This document shows positions 8,979-16,303 of a stretch of 64,000 nt of DNA, piece by piece. Origin of the DNA: Limimaricola soesokkakensis (GTDB taxonomy: Bacteria; Pseudomonadota; Alphaproteobacteria; Rhodobacterales; Rhodobacteraceae); the NCBI RefSeq assembly GCF_900172345.1, contig NZ_FWFY01000004.1, positions 186,001-250,000 on the forward strand, in the 5' to 3' direction. A program made the translations under genes and the position numbers. Position 1 is the first letter of the stretch, and each line of letters starts with the position of its first letter. A model generated the notes under the pieces. That model had not been told where the DNA came from, ran no database searches, and was given only the letters and a program-made list of their open reading frames with translations.

Positions 8979-9968
8979 TTACTGGATGATGCCGATCTCT
9001 TTCGACAGCTCGGTGATCTCGCTCACCGATTCCTGCACGAAGGCCTGGAATTCCTCGCCCTGCAGGTCGAGCGGCGCGAGGCCGTTGGCTTCCATGATCG
9101 CCTGCCATTCCTCGCTGGAATAGAGTTGGTCGATCGCGCCGGACCAGTAGTCATAGGCCGCGTCCGACATCTCGCCCGGGCCGTAGAAGCCGCGCCAGTT
9201 GGCGCCGACCGCGTCGATGCCCTGCTCCTTGGCGGTCGGGATCTCAGAGAACTCGCCGGCGAGCCGCTCGGGCGCCAGAACGGCGAGGACGCGGATGTCG
9301 CCCGATTCGATGAAGCCGGTCGATTCCGACAGGTCGCCGGTGAAGGCCTGCAGCGAGCCGCCCAGCAGCTGCGTCACCGCCTCGCCGCCGCCGTCGAAGG
9401 CGATGTACTTGACGCCGCGCACATCCTCGATGCCGGCTTCCTGCGCCGCGATCAGCACCTTGAGGTGATCCCAGCCGCCCACGGCCGAGCCGCCACCGAT
9501 CGACACCGAGGTCGGGTCGTTCTTGATCATTTCCATCAGCTGCGGCAGGTCCTGCACCTCGCTGTCGGCGGAGACCGCGATCACGCCGTAATCGGCGCCG
9601 ACCGAGCCCAGCCAGCGCACCTGGTCCATGGTGTTACCGGGATAGGCGTTCTGCGCCAGCCGGGTCGCGGTGGCCGAAGAGGCCGCAACGATCAGGCCGT
9701 TGTCATCCTTGCGCTTGTTGACGACCTCGGCAAAGGCCACGCCGCCGCCGCCGCCGGCGAGGTTGACGACCTGCATGGTCGAGGGGATCAGGCCGAGATC
9801 CTGCAGGGTCTTGCCGACCTGGCGGCAGGTGAAGTCCCAGCCGCCGCCCGGGTTGGCGGGGGCGATGCATTCGGGGTTCTCGGGCGTGAAGTCCTGCGCC
9901 ATAAGCGCGGCGGGCGCGGTGCCCAGGAACGCGGCGGCGATCAGGCCGCGGCGGAACGTGATGGTCAT
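8979..9968 (-). CDS. tctC: Tripartite tricarboxylate transporter substrate-binding protein TctC
   Basis: A 329-residue periplasmic protein of the Bug/TctC family. It has a Sec signal peptide (basic FRRGLIAAAF, cleavage after ALMAQ) and the characteristic early block NPGGGWDFTCRQ plus the VNLAGGGGG loop that grips a carboxylate. It captures the substrate for TctAB. The ATG at 9968 follows GGGAGGACAG. Its 5' region holds a small hairpin (9997-10012) and shares with tctD the intergenic tandem repeat at 10043-10060. Substrate is likely a di- or tricarboxylate by family. Confidence 0.94.
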   Translation of the reverse strand: MTITFRRGLIAAAFLGTAPAALMAQDFTPENPECIAPANPGGGWDFTCRQVGKTLQDLGLIPSTMQVVNLAGGGGGVAFAEVVNKRKDDNGLIVAASSATATRLAQNAYPGNTMDQVRWLGSVGADYGVIAVSADSEVQDLPQLMEMIKNDPTSVSIGGGSAVGGWDHLKVLIAAQEAGIEDVRGVKYIAFDGGGEAVTQLLGGSLQAFTGDLSESTGFIESGDIRVLAVLAPERLAGEFSEIPTAKEQGIDAVGANWRGFYGPGEMSDAAYDYWSGAIDQLYSSEEWQAIMEANGLAPLDLQGEEFQAFVQESVSEITELSKEIGIIQ

Positions 9969-9996
9969 GTCTGTCCTCCCTGTGGTCTCTGGCCGT

Positions 9997-10012
9997 CCGG
10001 AGCACTCTCCGG
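9997..10012. promoter_or_regulatory. Small hairpin in the tctC leader region
   Basis: CCGGAG and CTCCGG form a perfect 6-bp stem around CACT, 29 bases upstream of the tctC start codon. It may be a leader-RNA hairpin or an operator half; no poly-U follows on the tctC strand. Confidence 0.3.
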
Positions 10013-10042
10013 CAGCCTCGTCCGCCCTTGTGCCGCGTCAAG

Positions 10043-10060
10043 CTGTCATCAAGCTGTCAT
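10043..10060. promoter_or_regulatory. Tandem OmpR/PhoB-type binding site (Pho-box-like)
   Basis: CTGTCAT at 10043-10049 and again at 10054-10060, separated by CAAG, is the CTGTCAT-N4-CTGTCAT pattern of PhoB boxes. The duplication extends further as two contiguous 11-base units (10038-10048 and 10049-10059). It lies between tctC (start 9968) and tctD (start 10123), in range of both promoters. TctD is itself an OmpR/PhoB-family regulator, so the site may be autoregulatory rather than a PhoB target. Confidence 0.65.
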
Positions 10061-10122
10061 GCCACGGCTTCGGGCTTCTTTCCGCGCCGCGACGCCCCTA
10101 TGCTGGGCAGCCGGAGGAGCGC

Positions 10123-10794
10123 ATGCGGATACTGATCGTCGAGGACACGCCGGATGTCGCCGAGGCCGCGAGCGCGAGCCTAGGGCGGGCGGGCTTTGCC
10201 TGCGACATCGCCGCGACGCTGGCAGATGCGCGCGCCTGCATCGACATCACCGGCTATGCCGCCATCGTGCTCGACCTGAACCTGCCGGACGGCTCGGGCC
10301 GCGATTTCCTGCGCGAGCGCCGCCGCGCGGGAGATCTCATCCCGGTCTTGGTGCTCACCGCGCAGTTCTCGGTCGAGGACCGAGTCGGCGCGCTCGACGA
10401 GGGTGCGGACGACTATCTCGTGAAGCCCTTCGACCTGCGCGAGCTGGAGGCCCGGCTGCGGGCGCTGATCCGGCGCGAGGCCGGGCGCGCCGAGAACCGG
10501 ATCGCGCTGGCCGGGCTCGATTTCGACGCGGGCGCGCAAAGCCTGCGGGTGAACGGGGCGGCGGTGACGGCGACGCGGCGCGAACTGGCGCTCCTGAACC
10601 TGCTGATCGCCAATCGCGGCCGGATCATGCCCAAGGACCGGCTGTTCGACGGGCTGTTCGGCTTCGAGAACGCCGATGTCGGCACCAACACGATCGAACT
10701 CTACGTGGCACGGCTCCGCAAGAAACTCGCCGGGTCCGGGGTCTCCATCGAGACCCATCGCGGCCTCGGCTACCGGCTCGACCTCGATGGCTGA
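10123..10794 (+). CDS. tctD: OmpR-family response regulator TctD
   Basis: A 223-residue regulator with an N-terminal receiver domain (acidic pair E7/D8, phospho-acceptor D51 in IVLDLNLPDG, K101 in VKPFD) and a C-terminal winged helix (YVARLRKKL, then HRGLGYRL). It is divergent from tctCBA and by family controls carboxylate uptake. The ATG at 10123 has GGAGGA five bases upstream; the frame is open earlier but lacks regulator sequence. Its last eight bases overlap the kinase gene, so the two are translationally coupled. It may bind the tandem CTGTCAT repeats upstream. Confidence 0.95.
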   Translation: MRILIVEDTPDVAEAASASLGRAGFACDIAATLADARACIDITGYAAIVLDLNLPDGSGRDFLRERRRAGDLIPVLVLTAQFSVEDRVGALDEGADDYLVKPFDLRELEARLRALIRREAGRAENRIALAGLDFDAGAQSLRVNGAAVTATRRELALLNLLIANRGRIMPKDRLFDGLFGFENADVGTNTIELYVARLRKKLAGSGVSIETHRGLGYRLDLDG

Positions 10795-12145
10795 GACGCG
10801 GAGCTGGTCACTCAAGGCGCGGGTGGCGCTGGCGGTGGGCGCGGTCCTGGGGCTGGGCGGGATCGTGGTGCTGTCGGTGGCGCTGGCCTATGGGCGGCAG
10901 GCGGCGCGAGAGGCCTATGACCGGCTGCTTCTGGGCGCGGCCAGCGACATCGCCGCCTCGATCAGCATCCGCGACGGCGCGGCGCTGGTGGACATGCCGG
11001 CCTCGGCCTTCCAGATGCTGGCGCTCGCGCCGGAGGATCGGATCCGCTACCGCGTCACCGGCCCGGACGGCACCACGCTCACCGGGGCCGAGGACGCCCC
11101 CGCCCCACCGCGTCAGGACGGCACCGGGCCGGTATTCTACGACGGTGCACTGGGGGCCGAGCCCGGGCGCTACGTCGCCGTCACCCGCCGTTTTGCCGAG
11201 CGCAGCTTTTCGGGACCGGTGCGGGTGATCATCGGCCAGACGCTGCGGGCGCGGCAGGCGCTGGCGCGCGACATCGCCGGCGGCGCGCTCGTCGTCCTGG
11301 CGACGGCGGGGCTCGCCATCGGGCTTTTCGCTTGGCTCGCCACGCTCTCGGCGCTGCGCCCGCTGCAGCGGCTGGGCCGGGCGCTGGCCCGGCGCGATCC
11401 GGTCGATCTGACACCGATCACCCTGCCGATGCCTACCGAGATCGCGCCGATGCTGGGCGCGCTGAACGGGTTCATGGGCCGTCTCGACCGGCAGGCCGCC
11501 GCCAGTCGCAACCTGATCGGCGACGCCGCGCACCAGCTGCGCACCCCGGTCGCGGCGATCCGCGCGCAGGCGCAGGACGCGCAGGAGGAGACCGACCCGG
11601 CGCGGCGCGACCGGCTTCTGGCACGGATCCACGAACGCAGCGTCGGGCTGTCGCGGCTGCTCGACCGAATGCTCGACCGTGCCATGATCATCCATCGCAG
11701 CGACACCGCACCGCGCAATGCCATCGACCTGCGCGACGTGGCGCTCGAGATCTACGAGGCGCTGGAGGACGCGCCCGGCGGCGCCGCGATCCGGCTCGAC
11801 CTGCCGCCGGGCCCGGTCGTGGTGCGCGGCGATGCGCTGTCGCTGGTCGAGGCCGGCAAGAACCTCGCCGCCAACGCGCTGGCCCATGGCCGCGCGCCGA
11901 TCCGGCTCGGCGTGGCGCGCGAGGACGGCACCCTCCTGTTGTTCGTCCGCGATGGTGGCCCCGGCCCCGCGCCCGCGATCCTCGAAGGTCTGGGGGCGCG
12001 CTTTGCCTCGCATGCGCCGGGCGGTGCCGGGCTTGGCCTCGCCATCGCGCGCGAGGTGGCGCAGAGCCATGGCGGCGCGCTGCGGCTCGGCCCGCGCGAG
12101 GATGGCTTCGAAGCGGCGCTGTCGCTGCCGAGGGCGGTCGCGTGA
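10787..12145 (+). CDS. tctE: Sensor histidine kinase TctE
   Basis: A 452-residue membrane kinase: helix at about 11-35, a periplasmic domain of about 130 residues, a second helix at about 165-187, a HAMP-like linker, and a HisKA domain with H249 (DAAHQLRTPVAAI). The HATPase domain follows with GGAGLGLAIAREVAQSHGG near the C-terminus. It pairs with TctD, whose gene overlaps it by eight bases, and its stop overlaps the GTG of the binding-protein gene. The N box reads NLAANALAHG, with Ala where Asp is usual (NAxxH/YS), a variant also seen in TctE-like kinases. Confidence 0.93.
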   Translation: MAETRSWSLKARVALAVGAVLGLGGIVVLSVALAYGRQAAREAYDRLLLGAASDIAASISIRDGAALVDMPASAFQMLALAPEDRIRYRVTGPDGTTLTGAEDAPAPPRQDGTGPVFYDGALGAEPGRYVAVTRRFAERSFSGPVRVIIGQTLRARQALARDIAGGALVVLATAGLAIGLFAWLATLSALRPLQRLGRALARRDPVDLTPITLPMPTEIAPMLGALNGFMGRLDRQAAASRNLIGDAAHQLRTPVAAIRAQAQDAQEETDPARRDRLLARIHERSVGLSRLLDRMLDRAMIIHRSDTAPRNAIDLRDVALEIYEALEDAPGGAAIRLDLPPGPVVVRGDALSLVEAGKNLAANALAHGRAPIRLGVAREDGTLLLFVRDGGPGPAPAILEGLGARFASHAPGGAGLGLAIAREVAQSHGGALRLGPREDGFEAALSLPRAVA

Positions 12146-13209
12146 TCCGCGCCGCTCTTATCGCTTGGGCGCTAATGACCGCGCCCGTGGCCGCTCAGGA
12201 GCTGGTCCGGGATTTCGGACCGGAGAGCGCGACCGAGACGCTGCGGCTGCGCTCCACCACCGACATCGCGGTGCTGGGCCCGGTGATCGAGCGCTTTCTC
12301 GAAACCCGGCCCGGTCTGCGCGTCGCCTACGAGCAATGGGGCTCGAACGCGCTTTATGGGCTGCAAGCGTCGGATTGCGCCGCCGGGCGTGCCGGGGCCG
12401 ATCTGGTGATCTCCTCGGCAGTGCACCAAATGGTGGATCTGGTGAACGAGGGCTGCGCCCGGCCGCACCGCTCGGCCATCACCGCCGCGCTGCCCGATCC
12501 GCTGGTCTGGCGCGACGAGCTGTGGGGCGTCACCCGCGAACCGGCGGTGATGGTCTACAACCGCGATCTCGTGCCGCCCGCGCAGGTGCCGCGCTCGCGC
12601 TTCGACCTGCTGGACCTGCTGCGCCCGACCGAAAGCCCGTTCCGCGGCCGCGTCGCCACCTACGACATCGAGCGTTCGGGGCTGGGCTACCTCTTTGCCT
12701 TCGCGGACTCCATGGAGGCCACCACCTTCGGCGGCCTGATGGAAAGCTTCGGCCGTTCGGGGGCCATCGCCACCTGCTGCTCGGCCGAGATCATCGACGG
12801 CGTGGCCGAGGGGCGCTACCTCGTGGCCTACAACGTGCTGGGGTCCTATGCGCTGGTCCGCGCGCGCCGCGACCCGCGTCTCGGAGTAGTGGCGCCGCTG
12901 GACTACACGCTGGTGCTGTCGCGCGCCGCGATGATCCCGAGCACCGCCGGTCAGCCCCGCGCCGCGACGCAACTCGTCGATTTCCTGCTCTCGCCCGAGG
13001 GGCGCGTGGCGCTGGAGCAGGCGCTTCTGATCGTGCGGCTCGAGGATGGCGAGAGCACGGCGCTTGATCTTGGCGGGGCGGCCGAGACCCTGCAGCGCCC
13101 CATCGCCCTCGGCCCGGCGCTGCTGATCGCGCTCGACGCGCACAAGCAGGCGCTGTTCCGGGCCCGCTGGCGCGACGCCTTTCCCGAAACGGGCGGCGCC
13201 GCGCCGTGA
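12142..13209 (+). CDS. Periplasmic solute-binding protein coupled to TctDE (PgtC-like)
   Basis: A 355-residue extracellular binding protein of the iron/phosphoglycerate type (fold of AfuA and PgtC). It starts at a GTG that overlaps the tctE stop (GTGA). A Sec signal is visible (ALIAWALMTAPVAAQ) and the body has the STTDIAVLGPVIERF and AVMVYNRD blocks of the family. No ABC permease or ATPase gene accompanies it; instead it ends a regulator-kinase-binding protein trio. In the phosphoglycerate system PgtC is a regulatory binding protein acting with the PgtBA two-component pair, so this protein may present ligand to TctE rather than drive transport. That role is inference. Confidence 0.85.
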   Translation: MIRAALIAWALMTAPVAAQELVRDFGPESATETLRLRSTTDIAVLGPVIERFLETRPGLRVAYEQWGSNALYGLQASDCAAGRAGADLVISSAVHQMVDLVNEGCARPHRSAITAALPDPLVWRDELWGVTREPAVMVYNRDLVPPAQVPRSRFDLLDLLRPTESPFRGRVATYDIERSGLGYLFAFADSMEATTFGGLMESFGRSGAIATCCSAEIIDGVAEGRYLVAYNVLGSYALVRARRDPRLGVVAPLDYTLVLSRAAMIPSTAGQPRAATQLVDFLLSPEGRVALEQALLIVRLEDGESTALDLGGAAETLQRPIALGPALLIALDAHKQALFRARWRDAFPETGGAAP

Positions 13210-13212
13210 GGC

Positions 13213-13545
13213 TCACTGCAACGCGTCGGGGATCGTCGCGCTGATCTCGATGGCCGCGAAATAGGCGGCGAGATTGTCGATCTCCCCATCCTCGAGGCCT
13301 TGCGCGATCAGCGTCATCTGCTCATGCGCCCGTTCGCCGTCGCGGTAAGCACGCAACTGTGCGGCGAGGTAATCCGCCGGTTGCCCGGCGAGATTGGGCG
13401 CATCGGGTGCCATCGAAATGCCGTCGCGACCATGGCAGGCGGCGCAGGCGCCGGCCGCGGATTTTCCCGCCTGCGCGTCGCCTTGCGACATGGCGGCGAT
13501 CGGTATCAGCCCGGCCACGACCGGCCCGATCAGGTATCTCGTCAT
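13213..13545 (-). CDS. Small periplasmic cytochrome c
   Basis: A 110-residue class I c-type cytochrome with a short signal peptide (cleaved near AMSQG) and one heme motif, C34-A-A-C37-H38. The likely axial methionine is in the HEQMTLIAQG segment. Of two adjacent ATG codons (13548 and 13545) the inner is chosen because GGAG then has a usable spacing. It lies 50 bases downstream of the PQQ-type sugar dehydrogenase gene on the same strand, and is therefore the probable electron acceptor of that enzyme. It is convergent with the TctDE-linked binding-protein gene, with three bases between stops. Confidence 0.88.
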   Translation of the reverse strand: MTRYLIGPVVAGLIPIAAMSQGDAQAGKSAAGACAACHGRDGISMAPDAPNLAGQPADYLAAQLRAYRDGERAHEQMTLIAQGLEDGEIDNLAAYFAAIEISATIPDALQ

Positions 13546-13595
13546 CATGCTCTCCGATAGGAGCCCCGCGGCTTCGAACCGCGGGGCGGAAGGTG

Positions 13596-15053
13596 TCAAT
13601 TGCCCGTGTCGCTTCCGGCGTCGTGCTCCATGCCTTCCATGCCTTCCATGCCTTCCTGCATCTCCTCCATGTGCTCCTGCATGTCCTCCATCTCTCCCAT
13701 GCCTTCCTGCATGCCCTCCATGTTCTCGTGCATCTCGCCCTCCATCGCCGCGTTGCCCATGGAGCCACCCGACATGCCGGCCGAGCCGCCCTCGCTGCCG
13801 CTGTAGGAGATCCGGTAGATCGCCCCGGCGAAGTCATCGGAGACGAGAAGCGAGCCGTCCTTCATCACCGCCACATCGACCGGGCGGCCGAGATACTCGC
13901 CATTCTCGGTCAGCCAGCCCTCGGCGAAGACCTCCGGCTCGCCGGCCGAGCCATCTTCGTTCACCGGCGTGAACATCACTCGCGCACCGACCGGTTCGGT
14001 CCGGTTCCAAGAGCCGTGCTGGGCCGAGAAGATGCCGCCGTGATACTTCGCAGGGAAGCTGTCGGCGGCGTAGAAGGCCATACCGAGATCGGCGGCATGG
14101 GCGGTGTACTCGGCCTCGGGATTCACCACGTCGGAGGGGATTCCCTCGTCCATGTACTCATTGGTGCGGGTCGTGCCGCCGCCATACCACGGGAAGCCGA
14201 AGTTCTGGCCCGCAGCGGTGATGCGGTTGATCTCGCCCGGCGGGATGTCGTCACCCATGCCGTCGACCTGATTGTCGGTGAACCACAGCTCGCCATTGGC
14301 GGGATTGAAGTCCATGCCGACCGAGTTGCGGATGCCGCGTGCATAGACCTCGCGCCCCGAACCGTCGGTGTTCATGCGGATGATGCCGCCGATCCCCTGC
14401 TCGTTATAGAGGTCCATCTTCTCCTTGGCGGGCACGTTGAACGGCTGGCCTAGCGCGATGTAGAGCATGCCGTCGGGGCCGATGTCGCAGACCCGGGCGC
14501 CATGGTTGAAGCTCTCTTCCGCGACCGGGATCAGCTCGCCCTGCGGCACCAGTTCGGCCACCGCCACGTCGGGCGATTCATAGAAGAACTCGGCCGCCGG
14601 GAACATCAGCACCCGGTTGTGCTCGACCAGCACGAGGAAGCCGTCGGGGGTCATGCAGGGCCCGTTGGGGACGGCGAGATCAAGCGCCGGGGCGAATTCC
14701 TTGACCTCGTCGGCGACGCGGTCGCCATCGCGATCGGTCACCGCCCAGAACTTGTCCTTGCGGGTGCCGACGAAGACCACCGGCACCGAGTTGCCCAGCG
14801 CCATGTGGCGTGCGTCGGGAACGATGGCGAAGAGGTCGATCTCGAAACCGTCGGGCATCTCGATGTTCTCGAGGATGCTCTTCAGGCGTTCGGCCTTCTC
14901 GCCGGTCTGCTCGATCTGCGGGATGTCGAGCGAGGTGCCGGTGGTCCGGAACTCCCGCATCTTCTGCAGGCTATCATTGCCGCCCTGCGCGAGCGCAGAT
15001 ACCGGCAATGCCGCGGTCATCAGAAACGCGGCCGTCATCTGGGAAATACGCAT
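13596..15053 (-). CDS. PQQ-dependent sugar dehydrogenase (glucose/sorbosone family) with Met/Glu-rich tail
   Basis: A 485-residue periplasmic six-bladed beta-propeller of the glucose/sorbosone dehydrogenase type. It has a signal peptide (to ALAQG), GLRNSVGMDF-like (GIRNSVGMDFNP), WFTDNQVDGMGDD and GSWNRT blocks typical of the sorbosone branch. Such enzymes oxidise an aldose or related aldehyde with PQQ and pass electrons to cytochrome c, here probably the gene 50 bases downstream. The ATG at 15053 has GGGAGG seven bases upstream; earlier in-frame codons lack signal character. Residues 427-485 form an unusual tail with 14 Met and 3 His among Glu, Gln and Gly, absent from ordinary family members as far as I know. 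Whether PQQ is made or scavenged cannot be told here. Confidence 0.85.
   Translation of the reverse strand: MRISQMTAAFLMTAALPVSALAQGGNDSLQKMREFRTTGTSLDIPQIEQTGEKAERLKSILENIEMPDGFEIDLFAIVPDARHMALGNSVPVVFVGTRKDKFWAVTDRDGDRVADEVKEFAPALDLAVPNGPCMTPDGFLVLVEHNRVLMFPAAEFFYESPDVAVAELVPQGELIPVAEESFNHGARVCDIGPDGMLYIALGQPFNVPAKEKMDLYNEQGIGGIIRMNTDGSGREVYARGIRNSVGMDFNPANGELWFTDNQVDGMGDDIPPGEINRITAAGQNFGFPWYGGGTTRTNEYMDEGIPSDVVNPEAEYTAHAADLGMAFYAADSFPAKYHGGIFSAQHGSWNRTEPVGARVMFTPVNEDGSAGEPEVFAEGWLTENGEYLGRPVDVAVMKDGSLLVSDDFAGAIYRISYSGSEGGSAGMSGGSMGNAAMEGEMHENMEGMQEGMGEMEDMQEHMEEMQEGMEGMEGMEHDAGSDTGN
13599..13775 (-). repeat. Met/Glu-rich repetitive coding tail of the PQQ enzyme
   Basis: This coding stretch is built of short imperfect repeats in which CCATGCCTTC-type units recur on the plus strand. 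It encodes 59 residues with methionines spaced alternately by three and four (MEGMQEGM and MEEMQEGM units), so that Met forms a stripe on a helix. Three histidines are interspersed. Confidence 0.8.
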
Positions 15054-15069
15054 CGTGTCCTCCCTCACT

Positions 15070-15109
15070 TTACGTAAGGTAAACCTAACGCCACCCAAAA
15101 TTTGGTCAA
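15070..15109 (-). promoter_or_regulatory. AT-rich promoter region of the PQQ dehydrogenase gene
   Basis: In an otherwise GC-rich area this gap holds TTGACC (15109-15104, a good -35) followed at 16-17 bases by TAGGTT, a weak -10. CCAAAATTTGG (15095-15105) and TTACGTAA (15070-15077) are palindromes that may be operators. This suggests the dehydrogenase and cytochrome have their own promoter. Confidence 0.4.
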
Positions 15110-15144
15110 CAAATATTACCGCGCTTCCGGTCGTGCGAAACCGT

Positions 15145-16137
15145 TCAGGCGATCATGGCGATCCCCACGCCCAGCAGCACCGCGATGAAGGCGGTCTGCG
15201 CCGCGACGAGAGCGATTGCCGGGCCGCCGACATCGAGGAGTTTCTTCAGCGAGGTCTTCATCCCCACCGCCGCGATCGCGGTCAGCAGTGCCCAGCGCGA
15301 CACCGCGCTCGCGGCCTCGGAGAACCAGCCCGGCAGCAGCCCGGCCGAGTTCAGCGCCGCCAGTGCCAAGAACCCCAGAACGAAGCCCGGCACCAGAGGC
15401 GGACGCTTGGCCCCCTCGGGCGCGCGGCGTCGCATGACCAGCGCGGCGCCGAGCACGATGGGCGCCAACATGGTGACGCGGATCAGCTTGACCAGCGTCG
15501 CGAGATCGCCGGTCTCTTCGGAGACCGAGTAGCCCGCCCCCACCACCTGCGCCACGTCATGGATCGTGCCGCCGAGGAACACTCCGGTCTGGCGCATGTC
15601 GAAGCCGAGCCGATCGGCGAGGATCGGATAGGCGATCATCGCCAGCGTCGAGAGCATGGTCACCGAGACCACGGTAAAGATCAGGTCGCGCTCGCCCTCC
15701 TCGCGCCGCGGCAGCACCGACGAAATGGCCATCGCTGCCGAGGCGCCGCAGATCGCCACCGCGCCGCCCGAAAGAAAGGCAAAGAGCCGGTCACGACCGA
15801 GCACCCAAGCCGCGAGGATCGAGGCGCCGATGGTGGCGAGCACGCCGCCGATGATCAGACCCACAAGCCCCAGCCCCAGCTCCTGCACCATGCCGGTGGA
15901 AATTCGTACGCCCAGAAGCGCCACGCCGATCCTGAGCAGCACGCGCGAGGAAAAGGCGATGCCGGGCGCGCTGCGCGGCTCTTCCGAGAGGAAGGCCAGC
16001 GCGATGCCCAGAAGGATCGCCATCAGCATCGCGGGCGCGCCGTAATGCTCCGACAGGAACTGCGCCGCCATCGCCACCAGAGCCGCGAGGGCCACGCCCG
16101 GGAACAGGCTCCGGGCGGTATCGGCGAGGCGGGTCAT
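15145..16137 (-). CDS. UPF0324 (YeiH-like) membrane protein, putative sulfate/sulfite-type exporter
   Basis: A 330-residue protein with about ten membrane helices belonging to the YeiH/UPF0324 family (Cons_hypoth698), seen in the conserved blocks GVALLGVRIS, SGGAVAICGASAAMA and GGTIHDVAQVVGAG. Members are annotated as putative sulfate exporters, with little experimental support. The ATG at 16137 follows GAAGGAG; an upstream ATG is less well placed. The gene sits between the TRAP operon of the sulfonate cluster (separated by a hairpin terminator) and the PQQ enzyme. Removal of sulfite or sulfate released by the monooxygenase is a reasonable inference. Confidence 0.85.
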   Translation of the reverse strand: MTRLADTARSLFPGVALAALVAMAAQFLSEHYGAPAMLMAILLGIALAFLSEEPRSAPGIAFSSRVLLRIGVALLGVRISTGMVQELGLGLVGLIIGGVLATIGASILAAWVLGRDRLFAFLSGGAVAICGASAAMAISSVLPRREEGERDLIFTVVSVTMLSTLAMIAYPILADRLGFDMRQTGVFLGGTIHDVAQVVGAGYSVSEETGDLATLVKLIRVTMLAPIVLGAALVMRRRAPEGAKRPPLVPGFVLGFLALAALNSAGLLPGWFSEAASAVSRWALLTAIAAVGMKTSLKKLLDVGGPAIALVAAQTAFIAVLLGVGIAMIA

Positions 16138-16261
16138 GGCGGCTCCTTCGAACATGGCGGGCGGGCATGGCGGGGGTAATGCCGGGCTTTGCCCGGGCGC
16201 GGAAAGGACGGATTTCGGAAAGGATCGATGCCCCCAGACGGGTCTGGCGGCACCGAGAAAG

Positions 16262-16288
16262 GCCCGGGGGCGGCCACCGCCCCCGGGC
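16262..16288 (-). terminator. Strong hairpin downstream of the TRAP dctP gene
   Basis: GCCCGGGGGCGG (16262-16273) and its exact complement (16277-16288) form a perfect 12-bp stem with loop CCA, followed on the minus strand by CTTTCTC. It lies 16 bases beyond the dctP stop and probably ends or reduces transcription of the monooxygenase-TRAP operon before the exporter gene. Confidence 0.75.
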
Positions 16289-16303
16289 GCAGTCAGGAAG
16301 GCC

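Noticed and set aside
13596-13806. Repetitive CCATGCC tract as a CRISPR or microsatellite array
   Set aside because: The repeats are in frame, imperfect and encode the Met/Glu tail of the PQQ enzyme; there are no spacers.
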